Positions 31,598-40,941 are shown, counted from the stretch's first letter. The stretch: 64,000 nucleotides of DNA from Prochlorococcus sp. AG-412-J13 (GCA_003214815.1 QCLE01000007.1:1-64000), one strand, 5' to 3'. Notes: a model not told the origin generated them from the letters alone. Numbers and translations are program-made.

Positions 31598-31849
31598 ATG
31601 GAAAGTGAAAAATCTAACAAAATTAAGGTGATTTTATTATCGAGTATCGCTGAAGATCTAGGATGGAATGAAAAATTTCTTACAATTGAAAGCTCTCAAA
31701 TGAAGGTTTTTTCAGTATGGAAGTTAATTAATTCTAAATTACCGCAAGACAATATTATCGTTTCTATTAACCAAGAAATTACAGATATGGATGCAACGAT
31801 TAATCCAGATGATGAGGTGGCATTTATGCCAATGTTTACCGGTGGATAA
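31598..31849 (+). CDS. moaD: Molybdopterin synthase small subunit MoaD
   Basis: An 83-residue ubiquitin-like protein ending MFTGG, the C-terminal Gly-Gly that carries the thiocarboxylate sulfur. IVSINQEITDMDATINPDDE is the typical ThiS/MoaD region. Its 3' end overlaps the GTG start of moaE (31842). Confidence 0.92.
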   Translation: MESEKSNKIKVILLSSIAEDLGWNEKFLTIESSQMKVFSVWKLINSKLPQDNIIVSINQEITDMDATINPDDEVAFMPMFTGG

Positions 31850-32294
31850 TTTAAGAATACAATTTAAAATCCTAGAAGAAACTTTTAATCCTTATAAAGA
31901 ATTCGAACTTTGGGAGAAGGTCAATAAAAATTCAGCAAACTCACTTTTTATTGGAAGAGTAAGGCCCTTTGATCAATTTGGGAATGATTTAAATAAACTA
32001 GAAATTGTTCATTATAAAGGAATGACCGAAAATTATATAAAAAGATATTTAAAGAACATTTCTGAAAAACATGATGATTTATCTATTTTTCTCTTACACA
32101 GGATAGGTTTTATTTACCCTGAAGAACCTATTATTTTAATCGGAGTAAGTGCGAATCATAGAGGCACTGCAAATAAATATCTCCAAGAAATACTTGAATT
32201 TACAAAATACAAAGTTCCTTTTTGGAAAAAAGAATGGACTTTTAAAGGATCCTCATGGGTAAAAAAGAATACTGACTTAGAGTATGAATTATAA
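31842..32294 (+). CDS. moaE: Molybdopterin synthase large subunit MoaE
   Basis: I start at the GTG at 31842, inside the last codons of moaD, because it gives VDNLRIQFKILEETFNPY, aligning with MoaE N-termini; the in-frame ATG at 31791 lies deep in moaD. Motifs: SLFIGRVRPFDQFGNDLNKL, HYKGMTENYIKR, VSANHRGTANKYLQEILEFT and KVPFWKKEWTF with the active-site Lys. 150 residues. It transfers sulfur from MoaD to cyclic pyranopterin. Its last 6 bases overlap convergent moeA. Confidence 0.92.
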   Translation: MDNLRIQFKILEETFNPYKEFELWEKVNKNSANSLFIGRVRPFDQFGNDLNKLEIVHYKGMTENYIKRYLKNISEKHDDLSIFLLHRIGFIYPEEPIILIGVSANHRGTANKYLQEILEFTKYKVPFWKKEWTFKGSSWVKKNTDLEYEL

Positions 32295-33554
32295 AAAATT
32301 ATTTTTTAAGAGTTGTGCCCATAATAAATTTCCTTTTTGACAAATATCAATCTCAGAAGGTATTTCTATTAATAGATCTGAATTAGATATTGAACTAATC
32401 TTTGATGAAGATTGTTCTTCAGAAATATCTCCAATCAATTCACCTTCTTCATTAACAATAAGTTTTCCTCTAAGTAATTCTGGTCTCCCTTTTCTTCTTT
32501 TCAAATCAGAATTCAGCTTAACCTTAATCCTAAGAGGGAATTCAATATTATTAATTCCTTCAAGTTTCTGAAGCGCGGGCCACACAAGTTGGATGAAAGT
32601 AATAGCTGCTGAAACGGGGTTCCCCGGTAATCCAAAATAAGGAATTTTTTTATTTATCAATCCAAAAGCAAAGGGTTTTCCTGGCTTTAAAAATAGTTTC
32701 CAAAATTTAATTTCTCCTATCTCATTAATAATATCTTTTAAAAAATCTTTTTTACCCACTGATATCCCACCAACTGAAATAACCACATCATTAAATTCAG
32801 AAATATGTTTAAGAGAATTTTTAATATTTTGATAATTATCTTTTTCTATATGAATTTCATTAATTTCAAATCCAATATTTTTTGCAATTGATTTTATCAA
32901 AATACTATTACTTTCCCATATTTCTCCTTTCTTTCTTGCAGTTCCTGATTTGATAAGTTCATCTCCAGTAATTAGTAACCCTAATTTAGAAATTTTACTA
33001 ACTTTTATAGTTTTTATCCCACAACTTGCTAATTTACTTAAAATCCCTGGTGTAATCTTTACCCCTTTCTTGATTAATATTTCACCTTTAAATACTTGAT
33101 CATTTCTTTCTCTAATCCAAGAATTATAAGATGATTTTTCTTTTATAAAAATATACTCATTTCCGTTTAAAAATTCTAAAGAAACTTGTTCTTGAGGTAC
33201 TACAGAAAAACAATTATCTGGCACAAATGAACCTGTGCTAATCGTTACAGCTTCACCTTTTTTAAGAAGTTCATTAAATGGCTTTCCTGGAAAAGACTCT
33301 CCGACAATTTTCCATTTATTTCCTTTTGCAGTTGATTTTCCTAAAGCATATCCATCCATAACTGATGATCTATAACCTGGGATATCTTCCTCAGATAAAA
33401 TTTCCTCCATAGAAACTTTTCCAAGTGCCTCTTCTAAATTGATCTCTTCCTTATGTAAAATATTATTATTCAATATTAAATTATCTATCTCTTCCAAGAT
33501 TATTTTAATAGCATCATTTAAATAAAGACCCTGATTATTGATATCAATTCCCAT
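32289..33554 (-). CDS. moeA: Molybdopterin molybdenumtransferase MoeA
   Basis: 421 residues with RSSVMDGYALGKSTAKGNKW and PGYR in the first domain, then the MPT-binding domain: LGLLITGDELIKSG, VVISVGGISVGKKDFLKDII, and FGLPGNPVSAAITFIQL with the GNPVS signature. It inserts molybdate into adenylated molybdopterin. Probably co-transcribed with moaC (12-base gap). Confidence 0.95.
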   Translation of the reverse strand: MGIDINNQGLYLNDAIKIILEEIDNLILNNNILHKEEINLEEALGKVSMEEILSEEDIPGYRSSVMDGYALGKSTAKGNKWKIVGESFPGKPFNELLKKGEAVTISTGSFVPDNCFSVVPQEQVSLEFLNGNEYIFIKEKSSYNSWIRERNDQVFKGEILIKKGVKITPGILSKLASCGIKTIKVSKISKLGLLITGDELIKSGTARKKGEIWESNSILIKSIAKNIGFEINEIHIEKDNYQNIKNSLKHISEFNDVVISVGGISVGKKDFLKDIINEIGEIKFWKLFLKPGKPFAFGLINKKIPYFGLPGNPVSAAITFIQLVWPALQKLEGINNIEFPLRIKVKLNSDLKRRKGRPELLRGKLIVNEEGELIGDISEEQSSSKISSISNSDLLIEIPSEIDICQKGNLLWAQLLKNNFL

Positions 33555-33566
33555 TATTGTGATTAC

Positions 33567-34046
33567 TTAACTTCTTTTTAATATTCCATTTTTACCACCT
33601 TTTTTTTCTAAAAGGCGAATATTATCAATTGTTATAAAAGGATCTAAAGCTTTAAGCATGTCATATAGAGTAAGAAGACCAATTGAAACTGATGTAAGAG
33701 CCTCCATCTCAACACCTGTTTTAGAATGAGATTTGCAAAAAGCAGTAATTTTAATTGTTTTTATTGATTCACAAATTTCAAAATCAATAGTGATTTTATT
33801 TAATGATAAATTATGACAGAGAGGAATAAGATCTGAGGTTTTTTTTGCACCATTTATTGCAGAAAATCTAGCAGCTGCAAAAATATCACCTTTTTTAATT
33901 TTTTCATTTTTTATTTTTTCTAATATTTCTTTGTTTAAATTAATGTATCCTTCTGCTAAAGCCTCTCTTTTAGTTTCTACTTTATCTGATATATCAACTA
34001 TGTTCATTTCTCCTCTTTCATTAATATGGGTTAAGGATTTATCCAT
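33567..34046 (-). CDS. moaC: Cyclic pyranopterin monophosphate synthase MoaC
   Basis: A 159-residue protein with LTHINERGEMNIVDISDKVE, LIPLCHNLSLNKITIDFEI and TGVEMEALTSVSIGLLTLYD, the MoaC catalytic His, Glu and Asp regions (MEAL, YDMLKALD). Together with MoaA it converts GTP to cPMP. Upstream gene of the moaC-moeA minus-strand unit. Confidence 0.95.
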   Translation of the reverse strand: MDKSLTHINERGEMNIVDISDKVETKREALAEGYINLNKEILEKIKNEKIKKGDIFAAARFSAINGAKKTSDLIPLCHNLSLNKITIDFEICESIKTIKITAFCKSHSKTGVEMEALTSVSIGLLTLYDMLKALDPFITIDNIRLLEKKGGKNGILKRS

Positions 34047-34153
34047 TTCTATTTAGCAGTTTATTCAATAATACAAAAAATAAAATTTTTAATAAAGCTA
34101 ATATCAATTTTTTATACTTAGCATTAATTTATTAATAAAATATCAATTTAATT

Positions 34154-34615
34154 TTGGTTAACAATCAATCAAATCATTATTTTAATTTTGAGGATGATTT
34201 TATTAAAGACTTAAGATGCATTCCTTTATGTGTAAGAAGGAAACTTGATTTAATTGGAATAAAATTAAAACTTACTCATTGGCAGGATTTTAATTTAATT
34301 GAGAAAACTAAGATAGTAGATTGGCCAGATTCAAAAAACGATCTCTTTGATTTAAAGATTTTTTTAAAAAAAATTACATCCAATTCAAAATATGGAGAAG
34401 CAAAAGAAATAGAAAGTTCAATTAATCAACCTTGGCAAAATAAAAATAAAGTTCCTGACCAAGTTCTAAAATCGGCACTAGCAAGAGGAATTAAGATTTC
34501 AGTTGAAAAATGGAGAAATTTAAACGAATTAGATAGATTTGCTTTTTGCAAATTAATTAGACCCAGTCATGAACACCATAATTTGGATAGAGCATTTGAT
34601 GAGATTCTAAAATAA
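34154..34615 (+). CDS. narM: Nitrate reductase-associated protein NarM
   Basis: 153 residues starting at TTG. FNFEDDFIKDLRCIPLCVRR begins the family, which continues KLDLIGIKLKLTHWQDFNLI and HEHHNLDRAFDEIL. NarM is required for active assimilatory nitrate reductase in Synechococcus elongatus. It is convergent with narB (10-base gap). Confidence 0.88.
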   Translation: MVNNQSNHYFNFEDDFIKDLRCIPLCVRRKLDLIGIKLKLTHWQDFNLIEKTKIVDWPDSKNDLFDLKIFLKKITSNSKYGEAKEIESSINQPWQNKNKVPDQVLKSALARGIKISVEKWRNLNELDRFAFCKLIRPSHEHHNLDRAFDEILK

Positions 34616-34624
34616 GATTATTGC

Positions 34625-36736
34625 CTAGTTTGGAATAATTATTACCGAGCATGCTTTTAATTCCGGTTGTTTTGATATAGGGCATGACTTTTCATGCATC
34701 AAGGAGTTTACTTCACACATATTTTTTTGACTAAAACCCCAATGCATCGGTAAAAAAACTGTACCAGCTTTAATTTTGTCAGTAATCTGAACTTTTGCTT
34801 GAACTTCCCCTCTTTTGGATTTAATTTTTACTGTTTCATCATTTTTGATTTTTAAAGATAAAGCATCTTTAGAATTAATTTCCAATAACGGTTCTGGATT
34901 CTTTTTTGTAAGTTTTTGAACTTTAGAAGTTCTTGTCATTGTGTGCCATTGACTAAGATATCTTCCAATTGTCAAGATTAGTGGGTACTCATCTGAAGGG
35001 GGTTCAGCCAACCCTATAGGATCATCGATACAAAAATTTGCTTTGCCAGTCTCAGTTGGGAAATAACCATCTTCATATAATCTTTTTGAACATGTACTAG
35101 GTACACTGCCTTTAGGATAAGGCCATTGTTGAGGACCATGATTTTTTAATGTTTGATATGATAATCCACTCATATCGCATAATCTTTTTGTAGTCGTTTT
35201 TAAAAATTCATCATAAACATCCGATGAAGATTCATATACAAATTGTTTGAGATAGCCTATCTTCTGTCCTAATTCAGCAAATATTTGCCAATCTGGTTTT
35301 GAATTATTATTAGATTCTCTGAAAGATGGGCAAAGGGTTACTCTTCTTTCTGAATTTGTCATGACACCATCTTTTTCGCTCCATTGAGCCGCCGGCAATA
35401 CTAGATGAGCATATTTAATTGATTCACTTTGTTCATAAGATTCATTGAGAATAATTAAAGGACATTTTGAAAGTGCTTGTTTTACAAAGTTTAAATTTGG
35501 CATGCTAACCAAAGGGTTCGTAGCTGCAATCCACCAAATTTTCACAGTTCCTTTGTTAATAGCTTCTATTTGTTCAAAGGCAGATAGACCCTGTTTTGCA
35601 GATATCTTTCCTTTAGGGAACCCCCATATTTTTTCAATCTCATTCCTATCTATTTTATTTTTTACAAACCTATATCCTGGAAGAAGGTGCGATAGTCCTC
35701 CAGCTTCTCTCCCCCCCATAGCGTTTGGTTGGCCAGTTAAGGAAAAAGGGCCAGAACCTTCTTTGCCTATTTGGCCGGTCATTAGATGAAGATTTATTAG
35801 CCCATTTACTGCTGCTGTTCCCTCTTGCCTTTGATTCAAACCCATCGACCAGAGACTTAAAACATTTTTGCTTTCTCCCCATAATTTTGCAATATCAATA
35901 ATTGTCTGCTCAGATATATTGCAAATTTCACTTATTTTTTTTAAATCCCATTTTTGTATATGTTTTACAAAATGAAAATAGTTTTCTGTCGACTTCTCAA
36001 TGAAATTTTGATCAGTTAATTGATTCTTATAAAGATAATTCGCAATTCCAATAAATAAAAAAAGATCTGTTCCAGAAGAAATTTGTAAGTAATAATCTGC
36101 TATGGATGAAGTTTCTGTTTCTCTTGGATCGATTACTATTACTTTTAAATTATCATTTACATTTCTTTTGCGTTTCTTAATTCGATCAAAAAGAACGGGA
36201 TGACATTCTGCTGTATTTGTCCCTATTAATAAAATTAAAGAGCAATGATCAATATCTTCATAACAACAAGGTGGGCCATCAGAGCCAAAACTTCTATTAT
36301 ATCCAGCTACTGCTGAACTCATACATAATCTTGAATTAGCATCAAAATTATTTGTGCCTATTGCTCCCTTGAGAAGCTTCTGGGCTACGTAATAATCTTC
36401 AGTATGAAATTGACCGGAGCCATACATAGCTATTGAATCAGGTCCATAATTTTTTATAGAACTCAGAATTTTCTCTTTCAGAATTTCGTATGATTCGTCC
36501 CAGGAAATTTCTTTAAATTCTTCATTTAAATTTTCCCTATAAAGTGGTTCTTTTAATCTCCCATCTTTTAGAGTCTCACATACTGTTGCTCCTTTTACGC
36601 ACAATTTACCATGAGTGGAAGGACTATCCCTATCTCCACTTACTAACCATTTATCATCAGAAACCGAACTTTTAGGCTTCATTTTTAACCCACAGCCAAC
36701 ACCACAATATGGGCATTGACTTTTAGTAAAATTCAT
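34625..36736 (-). CDS. narB: Ferredoxin-dependent assimilatory nitrate reductase NarB
   Basis: 703 residues. The N-terminal [4Fe-4S] site is CPYCGVGC plus Cys in GKLCVKGATVC. The Mo-bis-MGD core includes YGSGQFHTEDYYVAQKLLKG, LTGQPNAMGGREAGGLSHLL and the C-terminal dinucleotide domain LTIGRYLSQWHTMTRTSKVQ. It reduces nitrate to nitrite with ferredoxin. It follows the transporter gene on the same strand after about 35 bases, so both likely share the NtcA promoter upstream of nrtP. Confidence 0.97.
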   Translation of the reverse strand: MNFTKSQCPYCGVGCGLKMKPKSSVSDDKWLVSGDRDSPSTHGKLCVKGATVCETLKDGRLKEPLYRENLNEEFKEISWDESYEILKEKILSSIKNYGPDSIAMYGSGQFHTEDYYVAQKLLKGAIGTNNFDANSRLCMSSAVAGYNRSFGSDGPPCCYEDIDHCSLILLIGTNTAECHPVLFDRIKKRKRNVNDNLKVIVIDPRETETSSIADYYLQISSGTDLFLFIGIANYLYKNQLTDQNFIEKSTENYFHFVKHIQKWDLKKISEICNISEQTIIDIAKLWGESKNVLSLWSMGLNQRQEGTAAVNGLINLHLMTGQIGKEGSGPFSLTGQPNAMGGREAGGLSHLLPGYRFVKNKIDRNEIEKIWGFPKGKISAKQGLSAFEQIEAINKGTVKIWWIAATNPLVSMPNLNFVKQALSKCPLIILNESYEQSESIKYAHLVLPAAQWSEKDGVMTNSERRVTLCPSFRESNNNSKPDWQIFAELGQKIGYLKQFVYESSSDVYDEFLKTTTKRLCDMSGLSYQTLKNHGPQQWPYPKGSVPSTCSKRLYEDGYFPTETGKANFCIDDPIGLAEPPSDEYPLILTIGRYLSQWHTMTRTSKVQKLTKKNPEPLLEINSKDALSLKIKNDETVKIKSKRGEVQAKVQITDKIKAGTVFLPMHWGFSQKNMCEVNSLMHEKSCPISKQPELKACSVIIIPN

Positions 36737-36771
36737 AAAATTTCTTTTATAAATATCTACATAGTTTTTGG

Positions 36772-38325
36772 TTAAACGTAATTTTCAGCTTTTTCCCCTT
36801 CATAAGCATCCGCGAATGATCCTTGAGGTTCCTTTAAAAAGAAATAACAGAAGAATCCAACTATTAATCCTGCTATACCTAAAACTTGGAAGAAAGCACT
36901 ATTTGAAGCAGCAATTATTTCTGGAGAAGGATCTTTACCCCCACCCATCCATAAAGGTAAAAGGCTATAAATATTTAGATAAGTTACCGCACCAACATTT
37001 CCATAAGCCCCAACCAATCCAGCTATTTGTCCTGTTACTCTTTTTTTAACCAAGGGAACTAAAGCAAAAGTTGAACCTTCTCCTGACTGAACAAAAAATG
37101 AACAAAGCATAGTTAAAAAAACAGCGATAAGAATTCCTGCTGATCCTGTAAAAGTTCCAGGTTTTATTAAAGACATTAATAAATATCCAAATCCTAATCC
37201 CATAGTTAGGAATCCCATTGTATTTTTTCTATTGCCTGTTCTGTCAGATATCAATCCTCCCGCAGGTCTAGCTATTAAATTCACAAATGCATAACATGAT
37301 GCAAGAATTCCGGCTATTGCTTTAGGCAAATCAAATGTAAATTCAAAGAAACTAGGAAGCATAGAAACTACTGCCAATTCTGATCCAAAATTTACAATGT
37401 AAGTTAATTCCAAAATAGCAACTTGTTTGAATTCATATCTATCTTCCTTAGGGTAAATTTTAGTTCCATTTAATAATTCAATATTCGTTCTTATAATTCC
37501 CCAAGTTTGGAAAACAAACCACGCTAAAACTGCTAGTAAGGCTATTGGATAAGTAGATGAATTAAGGAAACCTACTTTTTGAAGTCTCCAACATAGGACT
37601 GAAAGAATTGCTGCGAATGGAACATTCATTCCAATTAAACCCCAGAAATCTCTTATACTAGTTACCTCAAGGCCAGCTGTTTTTGCAGGCCTTTGATAAG
37701 GTTTTCCTGGAGGTGTATCAGTTACACTAAAGAAATAAATAATTCCATAAACAAAAGAAATAATTCCTGTAAGAGCAATAGCTCCCCTCCAATTTAGTAC
37801 AGCTCCAGTTGGTAACTGAAATCCTCCTGAAAAAGACAAGAATCCAGCTACGGCAACAAGAGAAAGCGCAGAAAAAGCAGATCCAAAATTTCCCCATCCT
37901 CCATATATTCCCTCAGCCAAACCAATTTCTTTGGGAGGAAACCACTCAGATACCATTCTTATTCCAATAACAAAACCTGCACCTACTATTGATAAAAGCA
38001 ATCTCGCAATAACAAGTTGATTGAAGTCTTGTGCACTAGCAAATAATAAACATGGGACTACAGAAAATATCAAGATTGTTGAGTAAGTTTTTCTTGGGCC
38101 AAATTTATCCAATAACATTCCAATCAAAACCCTTGCAGGGATAGTTAAAGCAACATTACATATTGCTACCGTCCTAATTTGAGCAACCGATAAACCTAAA
38201 TCGGCTTTAACAGTTGTGGCTAGAGGTGCGAGGTTAAACCAAACAACAAAAGTAAGGAAAAAGGCAAACCAGGTGAGGTGAAGAGTTTTATATCTGCCAT
38301 TTAAAGACCAAACGTCACTTAACAT
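36772..38325 (-). CDS. nrtP: MFS nitrate/nitrite transporter (NrtP/NapA type)
   Basis: I start at the ATG at 38323-38325 (MLSDVWSLNGRYKTLHLTWF); upstream in-frame residues are unlikely. 517 residues with about 12 membrane helices. Nitrate-porter motifs: VRVLIGMLLDKFGPRKTY-type loop in helix 2-3 (ARVLIGMLLDKFGPRK) and AEGIYGGWGNFGSAFSAL, the glycine-rich NNP signature. It imports nitrate and nitrite. In marine picocyanobacteria this gene is called napA or nrtP. Confidence 0.95.
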   Translation of the reverse strand: MLSDVWSLNGRYKTLHLTWFAFFLTFVVWFNLAPLATTVKADLGLSVAQIRTVAICNVALTIPARVLIGMLLDKFGPRKTYSTILIFSVVPCLLFASAQDFNQLVIARLLLSIVGAGFVIGIRMVSEWFPPKEIGLAEGIYGGWGNFGSAFSALSLVAVAGFLSFSGGFQLPTGAVLNWRGAIALTGIISFVYGIIYFFSVTDTPPGKPYQRPAKTAGLEVTSIRDFWGLIGMNVPFAAILSVLCWRLQKVGFLNSSTYPIALLAVLAWFVFQTWGIIRTNIELLNGTKIYPKEDRYEFKQVAILELTYIVNFGSELAVVSMLPSFFEFTFDLPKAIAGILASCYAFVNLIARPAGGLISDRTGNRKNTMGFLTMGLGFGYLLMSLIKPGTFTGSAGILIAVFLTMLCSFFVQSGEGSTFALVPLVKKRVTGQIAGLVGAYGNVGAVTYLNIYSLLPLWMGGGKDPSPEIIAASNSAFFQVLGIAGLIVGFFCYFFLKEPQGSFADAYEGEKAENYV

Positions 38326-38383
38326 AAAAAATTTTTTCAGAATTATTTTCAAGCAATTTATATTTCGATCAATGCATTGATTT

Positions 38384-38397
38384 GTATTATTTAATAC
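38384..38397 (-). promoter_or_regulatory. NtcA box for nrtP-narB
   Basis: Perfect GTA-TTATTTAA-TAC. On the minus strand a -10 region (TATAAATT, plus-strand 38355-38362) starts about 21 bases downstream, the spacing of class II NtcA-activated promoters. The start codon is about 30 bases further. Confidence 0.75.
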
Positions 38398-38501
38398 ATA
38401 TATGGAAATTAAGAAATGAAACATTTTTTAAAAGATATAGAATCAATAGGCCATAACTAAATAAAAATCAAAATTGTGAATTATTAGCAATCTAATTTCT
38501 G

Positions 38502-38515
38502 GTATTATTCGATAC
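38502..38515 (+). promoter_or_regulatory. NtcA box for mobA-moaA
   Basis: Perfect GTA-TTATTCGA-TAC. TATTAT (38536-38541) begins 20 bases after the box on the plus strand. The ATG of mobA (38549) would then be at or next to the transcription start, so the mRNA may be nearly leaderless. Confidence 0.7.
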
Positions 38516-38548
38516 ATAAAATACTCTGGGGAAAATATTATCTAAGTT

Positions 38549-39154
38549 ATGGAAATAAAACATAAAGAATTTAAAGCATTCATCTTTGCTGGTGGCAAAA
38601 GTTCAAGGATGGGCTTTGATAAAGCACTAATTAAACATCGTGAAGGAGGGAATTGGCTTACTCATAAAATAAAAATATTAAATATCCTTAATTTGGAAAC
38701 GTTTGTAATAACAAATCATACTTCTCATTCAAAAGAACTTGATAAAGAAAATAATGTTGGGTTGATTTCAGATACCCAGCCTTTTGATGGTCCCTTAACT
38801 TGTATGGAACAAATTTTTTCATCTTTTAAATCAACTACTAAAAATATCCTAATTATCCCAATCGATATGCCTAATTTAAATACAAAATTAACTTATTCAC
38901 TTATTAAATTATGGGAGGAAAATCAAAATTTTGCGGTTATATCCCATGATGGAATTTTTGTACAACCATTATTCGGTATTTATCCCATCAACGAAGAAAA
39001 TCATTTTAAATTAAAAAAAAAGTTATCCACTGGAAAGAAAAACTTTCTAGGATGGGTTGATCAAATTCCCCATAAATATTTCTATGCAAACAATGGAGAA
39101 TTAATTAATATAAATTCGAAGAGAGAATTTTTAAATATGAATAATGGGACATAA
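38549..39154 (+). CDS. mobA: Molybdenum cofactor guanylyltransferase MobA
   Basis: A 201-residue nucleotidyltransferase with the GTP-binding start FIFAGGKSSRMGFDKALIKH, then LISDTQPFDGPLTCMEQIF and IPIDMPNLN (catalytic Asp). It attaches GMP to Mo-molybdopterin to make the MGD form used by NarB. It overlaps moaA by 11 bases. Confidence 0.93.
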   Translation: MEIKHKEFKAFIFAGGKSSRMGFDKALIKHREGGNWLTHKIKILNILNLETFVITNHTSHSKELDKENNVGLISDTQPFDGPLTCMEQIFSSFKSTTKNILIIPIDMPNLNTKLTYSLIKLWEENQNFAVISHDGIFVQPLFGIYPINEENHFKLKKKLSTGKKNFLGWVDQIPHKYFYANNGELININSKREFLNMNNGT

Positions 39155-40205
39155 GCAATTGGAGGATAATAGAAAAAGAAAGTTAAAAGTTTTAAGGTTA
39201 TCTCTTAAACAAAATTGCAATTTCTCATGCATTTATTGTAAGCCAGAAAATTATAGTTTGGATGTATTAAATATTGAACAATTTAAAAAATTAATTTTTG
39301 TCAGTTGTCGATTAGGGGTAAATTCTCTAAGAATTACTGGGGGTGAACCTTTATTAAGTTCTCAATTAGATGAACTTCTTCATGAAATTAAATTACAAAG
39401 GTTAGAAAAATTAAATCCAATATCAAATTTACAGGATATTTCTCTAACCACAAATGGATATTTGCTCTCTAAGAAAAAAGCTTTTGACCTTTTTAAAAAT
39501 GGTTTAGACCGGATAACTGTTAGTTTAGATGCAATTGATCCTGAAATTTTTTCAAACATGATTGGAGAGGAAAATAAAATTATTGGTAAAGAAAAATTAT
39601 TTACTGTCCTTGAAGGAATAGATCATGCAATTAATGCTGGATTTAATCCAAAGTCAGGAAAATTAAAAATAAATGCAGTCATAAAAAAAGAGATAAATGA
39701 TAATCAAATTTTTGAATTAGTTGATTTTGCAAAAAAAAGGTCTATAGAAATTCGTTTCATTGAATATATGGACGTAGGCTCATCTAATAATTGGAGGCCA
39801 TCAGATGTTTTTTCCTCTGAAAGAATTATTAGGTTATTAAAGAAGAAATATCTATTAAAAGACTACGGAAGAAAGGAAGGACAAACAGCTAATAGATGGT
39901 ACATTAGTGATTCAAAAAGTTTTATAAGTACAATCTCTTCAGTAAGTAATCCTTTTTGTTCCGATTGTAATAGATTGAGGATAACTAGCGATGGATATGC
40001 TTATACGTGTCTTTTTTCTAGTGAAGGTATAAATCTAAACCCATGGTTGTCTCTACCAATCAATCCCCATGAACTGGAAAAAAAAATCAAGAGCATTTGG
40101 GAAGCGAGAGAAGATAACTATAGTGAAGATAGATTTAAAATATTAGAGAAAAAAAATAACCAAAATCAAAAAATGCATCCCTCAATGTCATATCTTGGAG
40201 GATAA
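39144..40205 (+). CDS. moaA: GTP 3',8-cyclase MoaA
   Basis: 353 residues. The radical-SAM cluster motif is CNFSCIYCKPENY, followed by LRITGGEPLLSSQLDELL. The C-terminal cluster Cys are in NPFCSDCNRLRITSDGYAYT and C-LFSS, and the protein ends with the conserved Gly-Gly (SYLGG). First enzyme of Moco synthesis. Its ATG lies inside mobA, so the two are co-translated. Confidence 0.95.
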   Translation: MGHKQLEDNRKRKLKVLRLSLKQNCNFSCIYCKPENYSLDVLNIEQFKKLIFVSCRLGVNSLRITGGEPLLSSQLDELLHEIKLQRLEKLNPISNLQDISLTTNGYLLSKKKAFDLFKNGLDRITVSLDAIDPEIFSNMIGEENKIIGKEKLFTVLEGIDHAINAGFNPKSGKLKINAVIKKEINDNQIFELVDFAKKRSIEIRFIEYMDVGSSNNWRPSDVFSSERIIRLLKKKYLLKDYGRKEGQTANRWYISDSKSFISTISSVSNPFCSDCNRLRITSDGYAYTCLFSSEGINLNPWLSLPINPHELEKKIKSIWEAREDNYSEDRFKILEKKNNQNQKMHPSMSYLGG

Positions 40206-40280
40206 AAAATTATTTAGTATAAATGACAACATCATATATCCTTAATTCGAGGGAAATTTACTTTAAATTTATATTTCTGA

Positions 40281-40421
40281 ATGCGTTTAGCAATTTTACT
40301 TGGTTTTATTTTTGGGTTAACTCACGGAGCTGTTGTTTCTGAAAGTTATTCTGCAAACACTTATGAAAATAATCAATTATTTTTTTCTCAAAAAAATTCA
40401 AATATATTTTCTTCACTTTAA
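40281..40421 (+). CDS. 46-aa secreted or membrane micro-protein
   Basis: MRLAILLGFIFGLTHGAVVS is a signal-like helix, followed by a polar tail (ESYSANTYENNQLFFSQKNS). No family. The position just after the nitrate block suggests part of the adjacent small-gene region. Confidence 0.45.
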   Translation: MRLAILLGFIFGLTHGAVVSESYSANTYENNQLFFSQKNSNIFSSL

Positions 40422-40605
40422 AGTTTAATTTTTATTTCTTAATAAGTTTTTGTATTAACATGAACATCTTGTAAATTAATTTGTACTTATAGTTAATATG
40501 TAGCGTAGACTACAAAAACGTTCATCTCGTTTTACGGGCCGCATTAAGATTGAAGCCAAGGAACGGGGACTTCAGTCAAAAATGAAATTTAGTCTCATAA
40601 CTATT

Positions 40606-40911
40606 ATGTCTAATAACGTATCTACCTCAATAAGTAGTAGCAATATTACTGCTTTATTTACAGGTTTTCTTGGAGCATTTATTGTTGGTTCTCTTGGAGT
40701 CCAACTTGTAAGAACCCAAAGGCCTTCTTTTCAATCTCAACCATTAAAAGTTCAACCAGTTATCGCTCATCAATCAACTTTATGGGCAGCTTTAGGAGAA
40801 CAAGATACTCCTATTGTTAAAAATAAAGTTTCTAATGCTAAAACTACAGGAATTGTCCCTGTTTTAGGGTCTGAAGCAACTCTTTGGGCTCCTTTAAGTT
40901 TAGGTAATTAG
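40606..40911 (+). CDS. 101-aa membrane-anchored hypothetical protein
   Basis: I prefer the ATG at 40606 (MSNNVSTSISSSNI); an in-frame ATG at 40582 adds eight residues, and the frame is open back to TAG at 40501-40503. One helix (ALFTGFLGAFIVGSLGVQLV) is followed by a Pro- and Gln-rich region with two similar blocks: HQSTLWAALGEQDTP and SEATLWAPLSLGN. A strong terminator follows. Function unknown. Confidence 0.6.
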   Translation: MSNNVSTSISSSNITALFTGFLGAFIVGSLGVQLVRTQRPSFQSQPLKVQPVIAHQSTLWAALGEQDTPIVKNKVSNAKTTGIVPVLGSEATLWAPLSLGN

Positions 40912-40941
40912 TAAATAAGGTCTTTTAATAAAAAAAAGGAG

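Noticed and set aside
36768-37049. 93-codon plus-strand ORF
   Set aside because: It is antisense to the end of the nrtP gene and consists of shadow composition from membrane-protein codons.
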